DNA of 64,000 bases from Xiphydria camelus (lineage: Eukaryota > Arthropoda > Insecta > Hymenoptera > Xiphydriidae): positions 18,369,778 to 18,433,777 of the forward strand of contig OY783194.1 in assembly GCA_963678675.1 (NCBI GenBank), in the 5' to 3' direction. Position 1 is the stretch's first letter. The number at the start of each line of letters is the position of its first letter. A model generated the notes under the pieces. That model saw only the letters and a program-made list of their open reading frames with translations, searched no databases and had not been told where the DNA came from. A program made the translations under genes and the position numbers. This document shows positions 53,371-64,000 of this stretch, one piece after another.

Positions 53371-56300
53371 AGGGTATAGCCGGATAAGCATATAAAATCA
53401 GGCCCGGCCTGATTTTTTTCCCCATTCAGGTATATTTTGTGCTTATACATAAGTAAGCTCTCTCTAAATTTTTAGACCAAAATATTGATTTATAATCAAA
53501 AGTTATCGCCAAAAAACCAAAAAATTGTTTATCTCGAAAACTACTCGACCGATTTCGCGCAGCAAAATATATATTATGCACCGTCATGTAGATATATTAT
53601 AAAAAAAGTATTGGATTGTTTCGCCCATAAATAAATAAAAACAACAAGTTTGAATTTTTCAATAATTTTTATTTTGCATATGAAAAATAACACCCCCGCC
53701 GTTTTTCTTGTACAGATTCAGGCATGACTAAACTATGATATATAATTTTTACAAGATGATTTGTGTGGGACAACAAGTCTAAATAAATTAAAGAAAATAA
53801 AACAACTTTGCTTCCGCCGTTTTCTTAACGTAATAGATAGCAGAAAACGGCGGAAACAAAGTTGTACACCTATTAATTCGAATTTTTACTTAAAAAAAGT
53901 AATTGTATTTATTTACAATTAATTATTACTAACGAGAATACAATTTACTACTTGTAATATATGATGTACCTACATATAAATCGAAATTAAATCAAATTAA
54001 AGGTACTGACATAGAAGCTTCGTTTCAATCTTCGTCGCTTTCGTGATTTATTGTTGGTTGAATATTTTCTCTGTGGAATAGTTTGCTTCATGTTTCTGCA
54101 GGTTTAATAAGCTTTGTTTGATATCGCGCAAATGACAAGTAATCAATAATTGCAGCTATATGGGAACAACAACCGACCGTTCTCTTGCCGTTTGCACACT
54201 CGCATGTGTCGATACAATGCGAGTCGATACAAATCTAACAGTAGTTACAAGACGGTGGGGGTAACGACTTTCAATCTCTGATAAGCCAGCATTTCCGTCG
54301 CACGTTAATCGGACGTCTATATCGGTTCTTAGAGTTCATTATCATTGCGATCTGAGTAAAGCGCTAATCTAGAGTTAATGCCGCCATCGGTCGCATTGAT
54401 GAGTTATTCCGGGATCTTAATCGTAACTCTAGATTGTTGCTGTGTTTGCTGTGTTGGCGGATCAACAGACAACAGAACTGTCATTCCTTTTGAAGCTCGG
54501 AAGCAGGCGTATGTTAAACGAAGAATATTTATTCCTATTGGAAATCGATGCTGCAAAAATCATTTGATCAAAGAAAAGTTCTACGAAGACGATCTACGCC
54601 TTTTAAAAGTGGTTTCTAACTCAAGTTTTGTAGAAACCTCCGATCTACAAAAATTGTTAGAAAATCTTTCTGTAGACAACGATTCTACACTTATAGAAAA
54701 AATAGGTAATTTTTCTTATCCTGAAGATCAAGTGAAGTTACTGACTGGTTTTTCATATGAAAATATAAATGAAATACGAAATATGCTTTCTTCTATGCGC
54801 GGTAATGATAATCGATCAGTCTTTCAAGCTGTTGTTGTTTTCCTTATCAAATTAAGAAGTGGAAATTCAAATAGTATGATTTCTTCCTTTTTACAGTTAC
54901 AACGTAAACAACTTGTCTCCGATTATTTTGACGAAGTTATGACATCGTTTGAAAAAGATGTTCTCCCTTTTAATTTTGGTTTGAATAGTGTTAAGAGAGA
55001 GATAATCTCATAGAAAATGAGACTTCGAAAATTGCTAAAGAACTCTTGAATTCAGACCGCGAATTAATTCTTATTTGTGACAGTACGTACATTAGACATC
55101 AAAAAAGTTCTAATAATGAGTATCAGCGCAAATCATACTCTGGCCAAAAAAAAAAGTACCTTTATGCAAGCCATTTACAATTTGCACGACAAATGGTTAT
55201 ATTGTCGATATGTTAGGTCGTTATTTGGCAAATGTCAATGATGCAAAGATTCTGGATGATATTTTAAATTCTTCGCCGGAATTAAGAAACTTGCTTCGTA
55301 GAGGAGATAAATTGGTCCTTGATAGAGGCTTTCGGAATATTATAGAATATTTAGAAGAGCAAGGTTTTGAAGTACACATGCCTGCATTAAAAGGAAAACG
55401 TGCTCAATTGTCGTGTGAATAATCAAATCACTCTCGATATGTCACTAAAGTTCGGTAGACAGTAGAAGCTATACATGGGATTATCAAACAAAAATTCAAA
55501 CTTTTAGATAAAAAACTTGACAATAAAATACTTCCAAAAACCAGTTTAATTCGCAAGACGGCTTGTTTCTTACATAATCAATTTGGCAAACCTCTAAATA
55601 GTGATGGTGAATTATCTGAAGAAATCGTGGAGTATATGAAATCGAGACGTAATTTAAACGATCTCTTAGTATTCAAGTCAAGAAAGATGGTTGGAAGCGC
55701 AGGAAAGTACCGTTTCAACAAATAACCTCATCTGATTTATTAAATTTTCCCGAAATGACTGAAAAAGACTTGAAAATATTGTTTACGGGTACTTATCAAT
55801 ATTCTCAAGCCATTTCCTATTTAGCAGAGATGGGACATGATGACAATACGATTAATATTCATTATTTAAAAGACAATTCAAGCATTTTAAAATTGCAAGT
55901 TCAATCACGACATATAAACCGTAAAGAATATCGCTGTTTTATTGAATATAAACCTGATTCTATTGGTTATTCCGGGATCTTACGATACACGTGCGAGTGT
56001 GCAAACGGCAAAAGAACGGTCGGTTGTTGTTCCCATATAGCTGCAATTATTGATTACTTGTCATTTGCGCGATATCAAACAAAGCTTATTAAACCTGCAG
56101 AAACATGAAGCAAACTATTCCACAGAGAAAATATTCAACCAACAATAAATCACGAAAGCGATGAAGATTGAAACGAAGCTTCTATGTCAGTACCTTTAAT
56201 TTGATTTAATTTCGATTTATATGTAGGTACATAATATATTACAAGTAGTAAATTGTATTCTCGTTAGTAATAAGTAATTGTAAATAAATACAATTACTTT

Positions 56301-56832
56301 TTTAAAGTAAAAATTCGAATTAATAGGTGTACAACTTTGTTTCCGTCGTTTTCTGCTATCTATTACGTTAAGAAAACGGCGGAAGCAAAGTTGTTTTATT
56401 TTCTTTAATTTATTTAGACTTGTTATCCCACACAAATCATCTTGTAAAAATTATATATCATAGTTTAGTCATGCCTGAATCTGTACAAGAAAAACGGCGG
56501 GGGTGTTATTTTTCATATGCAAAATAAAAATTATTGAAAAATTCAAACTCGTTGTTTTTTTTTATTTATGGGCGAAACAATCCAATACTTTTTTAATAAT
56601 ATATCTACATGACGGTGCATAATATATATTTTGCTGCGCGAAATCGATCGAGTAGTTTTCCAGATAAACAATATTTTCGTTTTTTGGTTTTTTGGCGATA
56701 ACTTTTGATTAAATCAATATTTTGGTCTAAAAATTTAGAGAGAGCTTACTTATGTATAAGCACAAAATATACCTGAATGGGGAAAACAAATCAGGCCGGG
56801 TCTGATTTCATATGCTTATCCGGCTATACCCT
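53371..56832 (+). mobile_element. DDE/SWIM DNA transposon, 3462 bp, TIRs about 840 bp
   Basis: AGGGTATAGCCGGATAAGC at 53371 is mirrored at 56832. The arms extend inward to about 54210 and 55987 and contain the GGCGGAAxCAAAGTTGT hairpin. The right arm includes the last 120 bp of the coding region. No distinct target duplication could be read because both flanks are homopolymeric. Confidence 0.8.
54378..56108 (+). pseudogene. DDE transposase with C-terminal SWIM zinc finger, disabled
   Basis: Pieces: 54378-55013 (N-terminal, helical); after a frameshift near 54995, ELILICDSTYIRHQKSSNNE and YQRKSYSGQKK (first Asp); another slip in the A-run at about 55146; DMLGRYLANVNDAKI then KLVLDRGFRNIIEYLEEQGF (second Asp); TAA 55420-55422 and TAG 55456-55458 in frame; TVEAIHGIIKQKFKLLD (Glu); and from 55755 EMTEKDLKILFTGTYQYSQA to a SWIM finger, CECANGKRTVGCCSHIAAII, ending at 56108. 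The CDxTYxRHQKS...DRGFR...VEAxHG set is a DDE_Tnp_4-like fold that I cannot assign to a named superfamily with confidence (ISL2EU or Kolobok-like are candidates). At least four lesions. Confidence 0.78.
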
Positions 56833-57044
56833 TTTTTTTATAAATTTTTTGTCACTTTTGATTTACAATCATTTTCCTATCAAATGATGCCTTTTATTTT
56901 TTATATATAAATCTTGAACATGGCGATCTTAATTGATTTCTAATCTTTTTTGGAGAGTATTTTAAGTATCAATTTTTTGGCACTGAATGAACATGCCGCC
57001 TTTTTTTTTTACAGAGAATCTGTTTTCGTGACAATGTAAATATA

Positions 57045-57690
57045 CGAGTGAAATATCGCTCGGATATAACTATATATTATATTTCAGTACATTTTGTCTC
57101 AATCATTCTAATGTTGAGCGATTTTTTTTGTAATATATGAGATATAATACATATATATTATAGTATAGCTCTCCGTGCATTCCTATCTTTAAAGTTTAAT
57201 GCTCAATGACTGCAATTGGAAGCTTACCAGCAGAGGTTCACTTCATACTAACTGTCGCGTCATTCTCATGCATAAATAGATGGTTTTGGATGGCTATAGT
57301 CATTGAACACTAACTCTTCATATCAGTTTACTTTTTGTAAATACCCTACTTGATGGATTTCAATAACTTAGGATTTCCGACAAAACTATTTGCCATTTTG
57401 GTTTCTTCATGTTTCTATATACCTAGTATCACTTCCGGGGATAACGGGCATCATTAGACATTTGCTCGAGGGTAATCAATAGAGAGCGAATAAGAACGCC
57501 TTATTAACCTCTTGATTGAGTATTTTCAGTTGGAGTATGCGACAGAGAAGTTCTTATGTGTTCGTCGAAATCAGTCGGCGTTCTTATTTGCATTCGCATA
57601 AAATGGTTCTTATATTGAGTTCACTTGTTTCGATCCTGTTTATTTCGATTCTGTTGTTACCTTTTTGAAACGAAATAAAAAACAAACAAG
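57045..57690. other. No gene recognised
   Basis: AT-rich with TATATAT runs; no supported ORF. Confidence 0.35.
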
Positions 57691-57749
57691 CTGATCAATT
57701 TTACCAACTTTATTTTAAAATTTACAGAAATTCGTGGAAATTTATGTTC

Positions 57750-58870
57750 TGAAGATTACATTGTCTAAATGTGCCCCTTTTCTGTCCTGGCACTCCTGAA
57801 GCCAACCTCTAAAATTTGCAATAACGCGGCTTCAAGTGTCTGCAGTTATGGCTCCGATTTCGTGCTGAATATTGTTCTTTAGATCTTCCAGAGTGGTGGG
57901 ACGATTGCGATACATTTGACTTTTAAGATATCCCCATAAAAAAATTACAGGGAGTCATGTCCGGGCTACGCGGGGGCCACTGAATATTTCCTCCTCGAGG
58001 AATCAATTTTCCTGGAAAAAGCGCCTGAATGACGGGCAAAGAAAGATTGGAAGTGTGGCAGGTAGCTCCGTCCTGTTGGAACCAAGTTTCCTGAGTATAT
58101 CCTTCAAATTCTTGAAGAGTAGGAGTGAAAAAAGTTTGAATCATGTCGACATAACGCTGAGAATTCACTGTTACTGCGCGACCTTGGTCTTCGAAAAAAA
58201 AAAAAACAGGCCGGTTATTCCGGATGCCGACATTGCAGCCCAAACCGTGACCTTGGGACTGTGCAGAGGCCTTTGATGTTTCTGTTTAGGGGTTCCTACA
58301 CACCAGCAGCTACAATTTTGGTAATTGACATAGCCATTGAGATGATCGTGAGGTGGAAATGAGCCTCGTCGGAGAATAAGATGTTGTCGGCTGCTGGAAA
58401 TCAGTTCAGCATTGTTAGCAAATAAAAGTCTATCAGCGGGGTCCATCGGCTTCAATTCTTGCCCTAACTGAATTCTGTACGGGTGCATGCGTAAATTTTT
58501 GTGAAGGATGCGAAGCACCGATGATCTCTTCACATTTAAAGTTGCGCGCTTTCGAGCCGATAAGTTGGGTTGTTCGCGCACGGACGCTTTCACTCTCTCA
58601 ATGTTTTCATCAGATCTCACTGACCTTCGATGACCGGGGACGCGTTTATTTAACGTTGAACCAGTTTCCTCAAACTTACGAAACAATTGCTTAATGAACT
58701 GAAGGCTTGGGCATTGTTGAACATCGTGCATATTGAAATGTCGAAATTTACGATGCCCAATAGTGGCGAAATTGTTGTTGCGATAATACTCGCGTCCACA
58801 AAACGCACGCTCCTCTTCCGTATAGCGCTGCGCATGGTGACTAAATTTCTCTACGCTGAGCTGTCGTTTA
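57750..58870 (-). pseudogene. Tc1/mariner (IS630-like) transposase pseudogene
   Basis: Minus strand from about 58865: SVEKFSHHAQRYTEEERAFC, then a frame change near 58740 to CPSLQFIKQLFRKFEETGST (HTH), RKRATLNVKRSSVLRILHKN and MHPYRIQLGQELKPMDPADR. First Asp in ILFSDEAHFHL, with a single-base slip right after it before LNGYVNYQNC. The frame then moves through an A-run near 58200 into SQRYVDMIQTFF, WFQQDGATCHTS (second Asp) and PPRSPDMTPCNFF (third acidic residue Asp, 36 residues between by my count). The C-terminus decays by 57760. A TA-flanked TTTGGACCACCCTG near 59163-59176 is probably its 5' end; the other end was not found. Confidence 0.82.
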
Positions 58871-58924
58871 AGACTGACCCCACCTTTCTACCCCTCCTAC
58901 AAAATTGTGTACTGCGCATCCAAA

Positions 58925-59151
58925 ACCCTTTCGGTCATTGCGTCCATTTGGATGGACATGCTTTTTAAATATTTTCTATGTCACAAATTACAAATAACTG
59001 GTGTCAAATCATTTTGTCCATGCATGGGCACACATGGGACACATATATGGCACGCATTGACAACATGATTTGACGTCAGTTATTTGTAATTTGTAACATA
59101 GAAAATATTTAAAAAGCATATCCATCCAAATGGACGCGATGACCGAAAGGG
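58925..59151. repeat. 227-bp fold-back upstream of the mariner-type gene
   Basis: CCCTTTCGGTCATTGCGTCC is mirrored by the end CGATGACCGAAAGGG; arms near 95 bp. Confidence 0.85.
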
Positions 59152-59179
59152 CTAACAACTCTTTGGACCACCCTGTATA

Positions 59180-60400
59180 ACGAAATATGATCACATACGA
59201 TTTGCCTACATACACAATGTGTCTGTCTACTTATGGACCAATCAAGCTGGCAATATTCAGCGTAAAATTCTGTTTATTGTGCAATTTATCCTATAACCGA
59301 AAGTTGTTGCGTTACCGAGAAAAAAAATTATTAAAATCATTAAAATGATGACTAAGCGAGTTATATAGAATATCTTGACGTCACTCTAGAGTGATTACGC
59401 CACGGGTCAAGTAACAATCAGCCCGGTCATGAGGTAACGGCATCTTGGCTAATAACTTTTACGCAGTAAAGTAAATTTTAAATAATTGAGCATGACTGAT
59501 TATGCGTCGAAAACAGTTCTTAAAGTATTGTGGCAGAAAACGTATTAGCGAGTTTTTAAAATCGGAGGTGATTCTCACTGAGGAGATTTGAAATTGATTT
59601 GACAGGAACAGAGACTTCTAACTAGCTACGAATGGCGAGGTAACTATTGACCTGTGGTTAGTTATTTGTTCGCACGTGACTGATATAGCAACGAATAATT
59701 TGTGTTATTTTAAAAATATTGAGTTTTAAGTTTTTCACGGAAGCTTTACATTTCAATAACTATATTCATCGAATGTAATCGATTAGTGGGTATTCAATGT
59801 TTATTGGTTGATGTGAAATAACCAATGAGAATTGATTACTCTTTGTGCCATTACATTTGATTAGCAAGTGTCAAGACGTTCTATAAAGTTCGTCCAAAAG
59901 TCATAATTTTAACGTTTAGCACGTTACCGCGCCTTTTTGGGGGAAAGATGAGTTCGCAAGTCGTGATAATGAATTTATTTCCGACCAGGCAAGCTAAAAA
60001 TCAAACGCTACAGGTTACAGCCACTCTCTCTCTCTCTCTCTCTCTCCCTCTCAATGTTCTCCGTCGTTCTGCGCACTTCCAGCGTTGCCACTTCTATTGC
60101 GTTGGTGCCACGCTCTACAAACGAAATCTCAATAATTCTTTTCTCGGTAACGTTGTAACTTTCGGGTACCGATTAATTTACATTATAATCAGATACCTTG
60201 TATAAAGAGTGGCATGTTGAGCACTGTATTCATGGCTGTGATAGCACGAACCAGTAACAGGACTACCGGGCGAGCTGTGAATGAAGTTCACTTCCTTTTC
60301 ATCTAATTAACGCCGTAATCCTATCATCAATAGTATAACGGCAAGACCCTCCCTATGTACATATGTATATGGCGGCAAGCATCTCTTCAGCCGAAGGTCG
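59180..60400. other. Gene-free stretch with a weak inverted pair and (CT)n run
   Basis: CCGAAAGTTGTTGCGTTACC near 59299 is mirrored, with mismatches, at about 60145-60168 and may be a diverged 0.87-kb MITE. (TC)n at 60025-60047. The open frame at 59948-60205 runs through this microsatellite and is not supported. Confidence 0.4.
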
Positions 60401-60410
60401 ATTAGATTAC

Positions 60411-60650
60411 AGATTGATTGATTGATTGAAGTGTTTATTGTACAGGAAATTGTACAAATATTGTGCCCTGGACAAGCAGGAGCACAGCGAAAACAGCATT
60501 ATAAATTTTAGAATATACATTTTAATACACATTTAGAGAATATACATTTTAATATATAATACATATACAGACGGAAAGAAGGGAAGGGAAGAACATTCAG
60601 CTCGCGCCCTGGTGATCCGTAATTGGCTGGTCCCGTTACATCCAGGAATA
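60411..60650 (-). mobile_element. LINE 3' end, (TCAA)n tail, minus strand
   Basis: On the minus strand AATAAACACTTCAATCAATC runs into a TCAA tail at 60411-60428. The 5' border was not determined. Confidence 0.5.
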
Positions 60651-60685
60651 TCTTTGTTAACGCGACACTATACAAGGTGTTGCTC

Positions 60686-60885
60686 AGAAGGCTCATACGG
60701 GATGTGGCTTAATTTCACTAATACTTACTCGATAACTAGTCTACACTAGTCGGCAGGATAAGTATTAACCAGTGCTCAAATTAAGCAGTATAGGTACTCA
60801 TCCTGCCGACCATTGTAGTCCTGCCATTTGTCGATGGGATAAGTATTGGCGAAATTGAGCTACAGCCCCATACGAACCTTGTTAG
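60686..60885. repeat. Imperfect fold-back of about 200 bp
   Basis: AAGGCTCATACGGGATGTGG is mirrored by ACAGCCCCATACGAACCTT; a CTAATACTTA/TAAGTATTGG pair lies inside. Confidence 0.6.
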
Positions 60886-61269
60886 CGGAGTACTCCGCAT
60901 ATTTACAGTGCCATGCAAAAGTATTGGCACAATCAACATTTATTGGTATAACGCCTGGTAAAGATACGAAGCATAAAGGTTTTCTATTAAATTTTTTTTA
61001 CATAATATTCCTTAATTAATGTAGATTTTAAAACACACAATTGAACTTTAATATCATTATGTTTGTTGAAATTAAAAATTAGAAAAGCTAGAAAGCAGAC
61101 ATTTTTCATGCGCAAAAGTATTGGCACGCCGATTTCTTTGGGCTCTCGTAGGTTAGGGAAGCTTCGAGACTATGGATATTGTACATAAGGCAGTGCAGCG
61201 GGTAGCACTGTAGTCATTTGTGCTGATTTGAGTTCAGTTTCAACTTAAAAATCACGTGATATTATCAAC

Positions 61270-63185
61270 ATGGGCCGAAAACAGCAAAAATCGTATGAAG
61301 AGATCGGAAAGATTGTTGGACGAAGTCGTTACACAGTTCGAAGTGTAATAAAGCGTTATAAAAATAAGAAAAATCTGGAGAATCGCTATCGATCAGGTCG
61401 CCCGCGAAAACTGACCGAACGAGATGAATGCAAAATCGAGAGAATCGTTAACAAAAACTCCATAATATTATCATCGTAGTTAGCAGGGGAAGTCTTAGAA
61501 ACCCTCGGGAAAGATGTAGATCCGTCAACAATTCGTAGAGTGCTTCAGCTGCTAGGTACAAAGCTAGAGTATCTCGAAAAAAACCTTTTATTTAGTGATG
61601 TTATTTAAAAAAAAAAGAAAAGCCTGCAACTGAATACGTAACGAAAGATAATGACTTCTGGGATCATATATTATGGTCAGATGAGAGTAAGTTTAATATT
61701 TTTCAGTGCAATGGTCGAATTTTGGTTTGGTGAAACCCGAACACAGAATTCGAACCTGAGAACTTACAGTTTACTATGAAGCATGGGGGTGGTGGCGTAC
61801 TTGTTTGGAATTGCATGGCTGCCTCTGGGATAGGAGAGTAAGTTTTTATTGAAAATACTATAGATAAAATGGTTTATTTAAATATCTTAAAAAATAACGT
61901 GAAAAAAATGCCGAGAAACTGAGACTTGGGCCGAACTATTATTTTCAACATGACAGTGATCCAAAATATACAGCTTACTCGTACATTGTTCGCCAATGGG
62001 TTGCATTTAATATCCCGCATGTTCTACCAACTCTCCCACAATCCCTCGATAGGAGGAACGTCACAAAAATGAAAAAAGATAAATCACTCTGATTTTTTTA
62101 AAGTAAATGTTGGATATATATTATAAGACGTGCTTAAATTTGAGATAATTTAGTCCAGCCGTTTTTTTGTAATTAATTTTTGAAAATGAAAGTTTTAACA
62201 AAGGCTATTATGGGCATACTCCTTTAAATGCGAAAAAAGAAATTTGAAAAAGACAAACTATGATAAAAACTTGTTCATTTCACAGGATTTTATATCAAGT
62301 ATTTTTGAGAAAAGAAAAACAGAAAATTTGATCCAGCCAATTTTGCGTTATTGTCTAAAAACTGACAGAAAAAAGGATTCTTTCACTTTATGCGGCGGCC
62401 ATATGCAGAAAAGTGGCAGCGCTGAGTAGTGACGTCACGGTGAGATCTGGAAAGCCAAAAGCGCGAAATTTCGTAATTCAGGAGTTTCTTTTCGTATGTT
62501 TGCTTTAACACTCTTCTTCCTTTCCATCGAAATTCTTGAGCTCTTGAGAAGTAAACAAAATTTTTATTTCACTTTTACTTGACACATGCAACTTTTGTTT
62601 ACACTTGGCGAGGAAAAGAGAGGTTATGTCTGCTCCTCAAAACAGCGCTCGGCCGATAATCGATGAATCGTACTAACCGACTTTGCTACCAACTTCGTCC
62701 ATCATCAGTGCAACGTTGCCACGTTTTATGACCATTTAGTTGAAATAAAGTTAATTAGTTTACAGGCATTAAACAAAAAGATTGAAAATTTTCTTGTGAT
62801 TATTAAAAAGTGATGATACGTGTTGAGAATGCACGTATTCATCAATTTGAACCACATTTACCTCTCTATTCAATTGGAAAAATTTGTCTATGTACAGTTG
62901 GTAAATGCTGCCGGAACGTTTGATGTTCCGCCCCGCTTACCTCACCCCGTATCGAACTGGCGTTCCTCCTTAAATCCTATTGAAAACTTTTGGGAGGAAC
63001 TTGGCTAAAATTCAACTTGGGATAAAATTCAATTAAAAGCAACACTATTGAATGAATGGAATAAAATTGAGTCGAAGATTACGCAACATTTAGTTAATTC
63101 AATGCCGAACAGGTTGAGGGAGGTATTGAAAAAAAAGGAATGCGACAAGATATTATTAAAAAAAAAGAAATTTGTGCCAATATTT
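61270..63185 (+). pseudogene. Tc1-like transposase pseudogene (DDE)
   Basis: ATG 61270 opens GRKQQKSYEEIGKIVGRSRY and TVRSVIKRYKNKKNLENRYR, the paired HTH with a GRPRKL linker, and stops at 61477. Further frames carry DPSTIRRVLQLLG, then ILWSDESKFNIFQCNGR (first Asp), HGGGGVLVWNCMAASG, and the second-Asp region (CAACATGACAGTGATCC, QHDSDP) near 61950. The third block, SLNPIENFWEELG near 62972, contains the Glu but is separated from LPTLPQS by the insertion at 62051-62970. The end reads NSMPNRLREVLKKKECDK to about 63185. At least four stops or shifts. Confidence 0.85.
62051..62970. mobile_element. 920-bp insertion with AGGAGGAACG ends
   Basis: AGGAGGAACG and CGTTCCTCCT are inverted and sit exactly between CTCGAT and TAAATCCTATTG of the transposase SxDLNPIE block. 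No recognisable ORF; target duplication unclear. Confidence 0.65.
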
Positions 63186-63398
63186 TTGCGCATGAAAAAT
63201 TTCTGCTGTTACGTTTTCATAATTTTTATTTTTAATAAATGTAATACTTAATATTAAAATTTTATTATGCGTGTTAAAACCTACAATAATAAATATATAT
63301 TATAGTGAAGTATTAAATAAAATGTCTTATTTATTAGTTCCTATAACACTTTTTAAACAAAATCCTTATCTGTGCCAATACTTTTGCATGCCACTGTA

Positions 63399-64000
63399 TA
63401 CAGGATGTCCAATCTTACAGGACACAACTATGTAACACTGAAACAATGAGTTTTGTGATAAAATGTCGGAAAATCAAGTATTACTTAAAAATACCAGGAT
63501 GACTTTCATATCTTGAAAACATACAGAATACAAAAAGCCGTTATCATATCATTCCGTGCCCCTTACAAATTTTGCAACTTTGTCTAAGCGATTTCTTTTT
63601 TCTAAAATCGTTAAGACTTCTCTTTCCAGGTTTTCTCTCGTCTTTAGATTGGCAGCTGTGCCTTGGACATACGCTCTAATAAAATTAAAACTATAATTTA
63701 CACGATATCTTCATTTCTGACCACTTTGACATGCACAAACCATTTTCTATCGATGCTAAATGACTATTTACGCATCGTAATGCAGTGTTTTTTTTGTAAA
63801 TAAACAGAAAATTTATAATTCATCCATGAAAATCACGAACAAGCTGACAGGCAAATTGGCAGTTACGATACGTTGTGCAATATTAGACTTTCTGAGTACT
63901 TACGCTGAGATTGGGCTGCATTGCGTTCCGCGGGCTACTCTCAACGATGCTGGAAGATTCACTTCACCGTGTCTATTTTTTTTTTATACGAGTTATCGTG
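63399..64000. other. Right edge, no gene recognised
   Basis: ACAGGATGTCCAATCTTACAGG near 63400 may be an old transposon terminus; nothing else identified. Confidence 0.3.

Larger units (their letters stand above)
53107..57040. repeat. FB1-type fold-back carrying the SWIM transposon at its centre
   Basis: TTGTCACGAAAACAGATTC near 53155 is mirrored near 57035, and AATACTCTCCAAAAAAGATT near 53231 is mirrored near 56940. The transposon begins where the fold-back loop (TTATAAAAAA...TTTTTTTTATAA) would lie. Confidence 0.75.
60906..63396 (+). mobile_element. Tc1-like transposon, 2491 bp, TA duplication
   Basis: CAGTGCCATGCAAAAGTATT and its inverse AATACTTTTGCATGCCACTG flanked by TA (60904-60905, 63397-63398). 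Encodes a decayed DDE transposase and hosts a 920-bp insertion. Confidence 0.9.

Noticed and set aside
59948..60205. 85-codon frame with a possible hydrophobic tail
   Set aside because: Built over a (TC)n microsatellite; no motif and no conserved start.
62820..63008. 62-codon open frame
   Set aside because: It crosses the junction between the 920-bp insertion and the Tc1-like transposase, so it is chimeric by accident.

Overview
The window looks like insect nuclear DNA, probably hymenopteran (ant or wasp), although nothing here fixes the species. It is AT-rich, has spliced genes with GT-AG introns, and is dominated by DNA transposons, above all PIF/Harbinger elements and their small non-autonomous relatives (MITEs, fold-backs). 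No bacterial features, rRNA, tRNA or CRISPR arrays were seen.

Only one resident host gene is clear: the first two coding exons of cysteine string protein (Csp/DNAJC5, plus strand, 32153-33333). Its later exons are not in the window, so intron 2 is either over 30 kb of transposon debris or broken by rearrangement. A second host-derived sequence is the 3' end of a mitochondrial fission regulator (MTFR1-like) gene at 7674-8116 with about 0.9 kb of trailing sequence. It lies inside a 3.3-kb Harbinger-type composite (7006-10331), so it looks captured rather than resident.

Layout. 1-2432: two HARBI1-like transposase remnants. 2494-5300: a 1-kb fold-back holding a palindromic MITE, a solo LTR and a coiled-coil remnant. 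6420-10690: a TA-flanked DNA element interrupted by the Harbinger composite. 11814-16597: a very young, apparently complete Copia retrotransposon (LTRs differ at one position) inserted in a decayed coiled-coil gene. 17090-19175: a TA-flanked element and two fold-backs. 19265-23370: a two-gene Harbinger transposon (ACT target duplication) whose transposase has lost its third catalytic residue. 23439-26587: nested MITEs and a 903-bp Harbinger deletion derivative. 27254-31200: a complete Harbinger transposon with an intact five-exon, 384-aa transposase and palindromic subterminal repeats. 34700-38830: THAP and SWIM-domain remnants and a three-level MITE nest. 39350-45200: fold-backs, piggyBac-type MITEs and an ALP1-like Harbinger pseudogene with MADF fragments. 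45355-52450: large inverted repeats built on one another, with a LINE and DNA elements nested inside. 53107-57040: a DDE transposon encoding a SWIM zinc finger, with TIRs of about 840 bp. 57700-63396: two Tc1/mariner-type pseudogenes.

Genes that work together: each autonomous Harbinger element pairs a DDE nuclease with a Myb/SANT- or MADF-like DNA-binding partner on the opposite strand (19861 with 21902-23061; 27737 with 29600-30036; perhaps 43585 with the MADF fragments). The many MITEs with 3-bp duplications are the likely substrates of such enzymes. Exon borders and TIR limits were read by eye; family names rest on motif recognition, not on searches.
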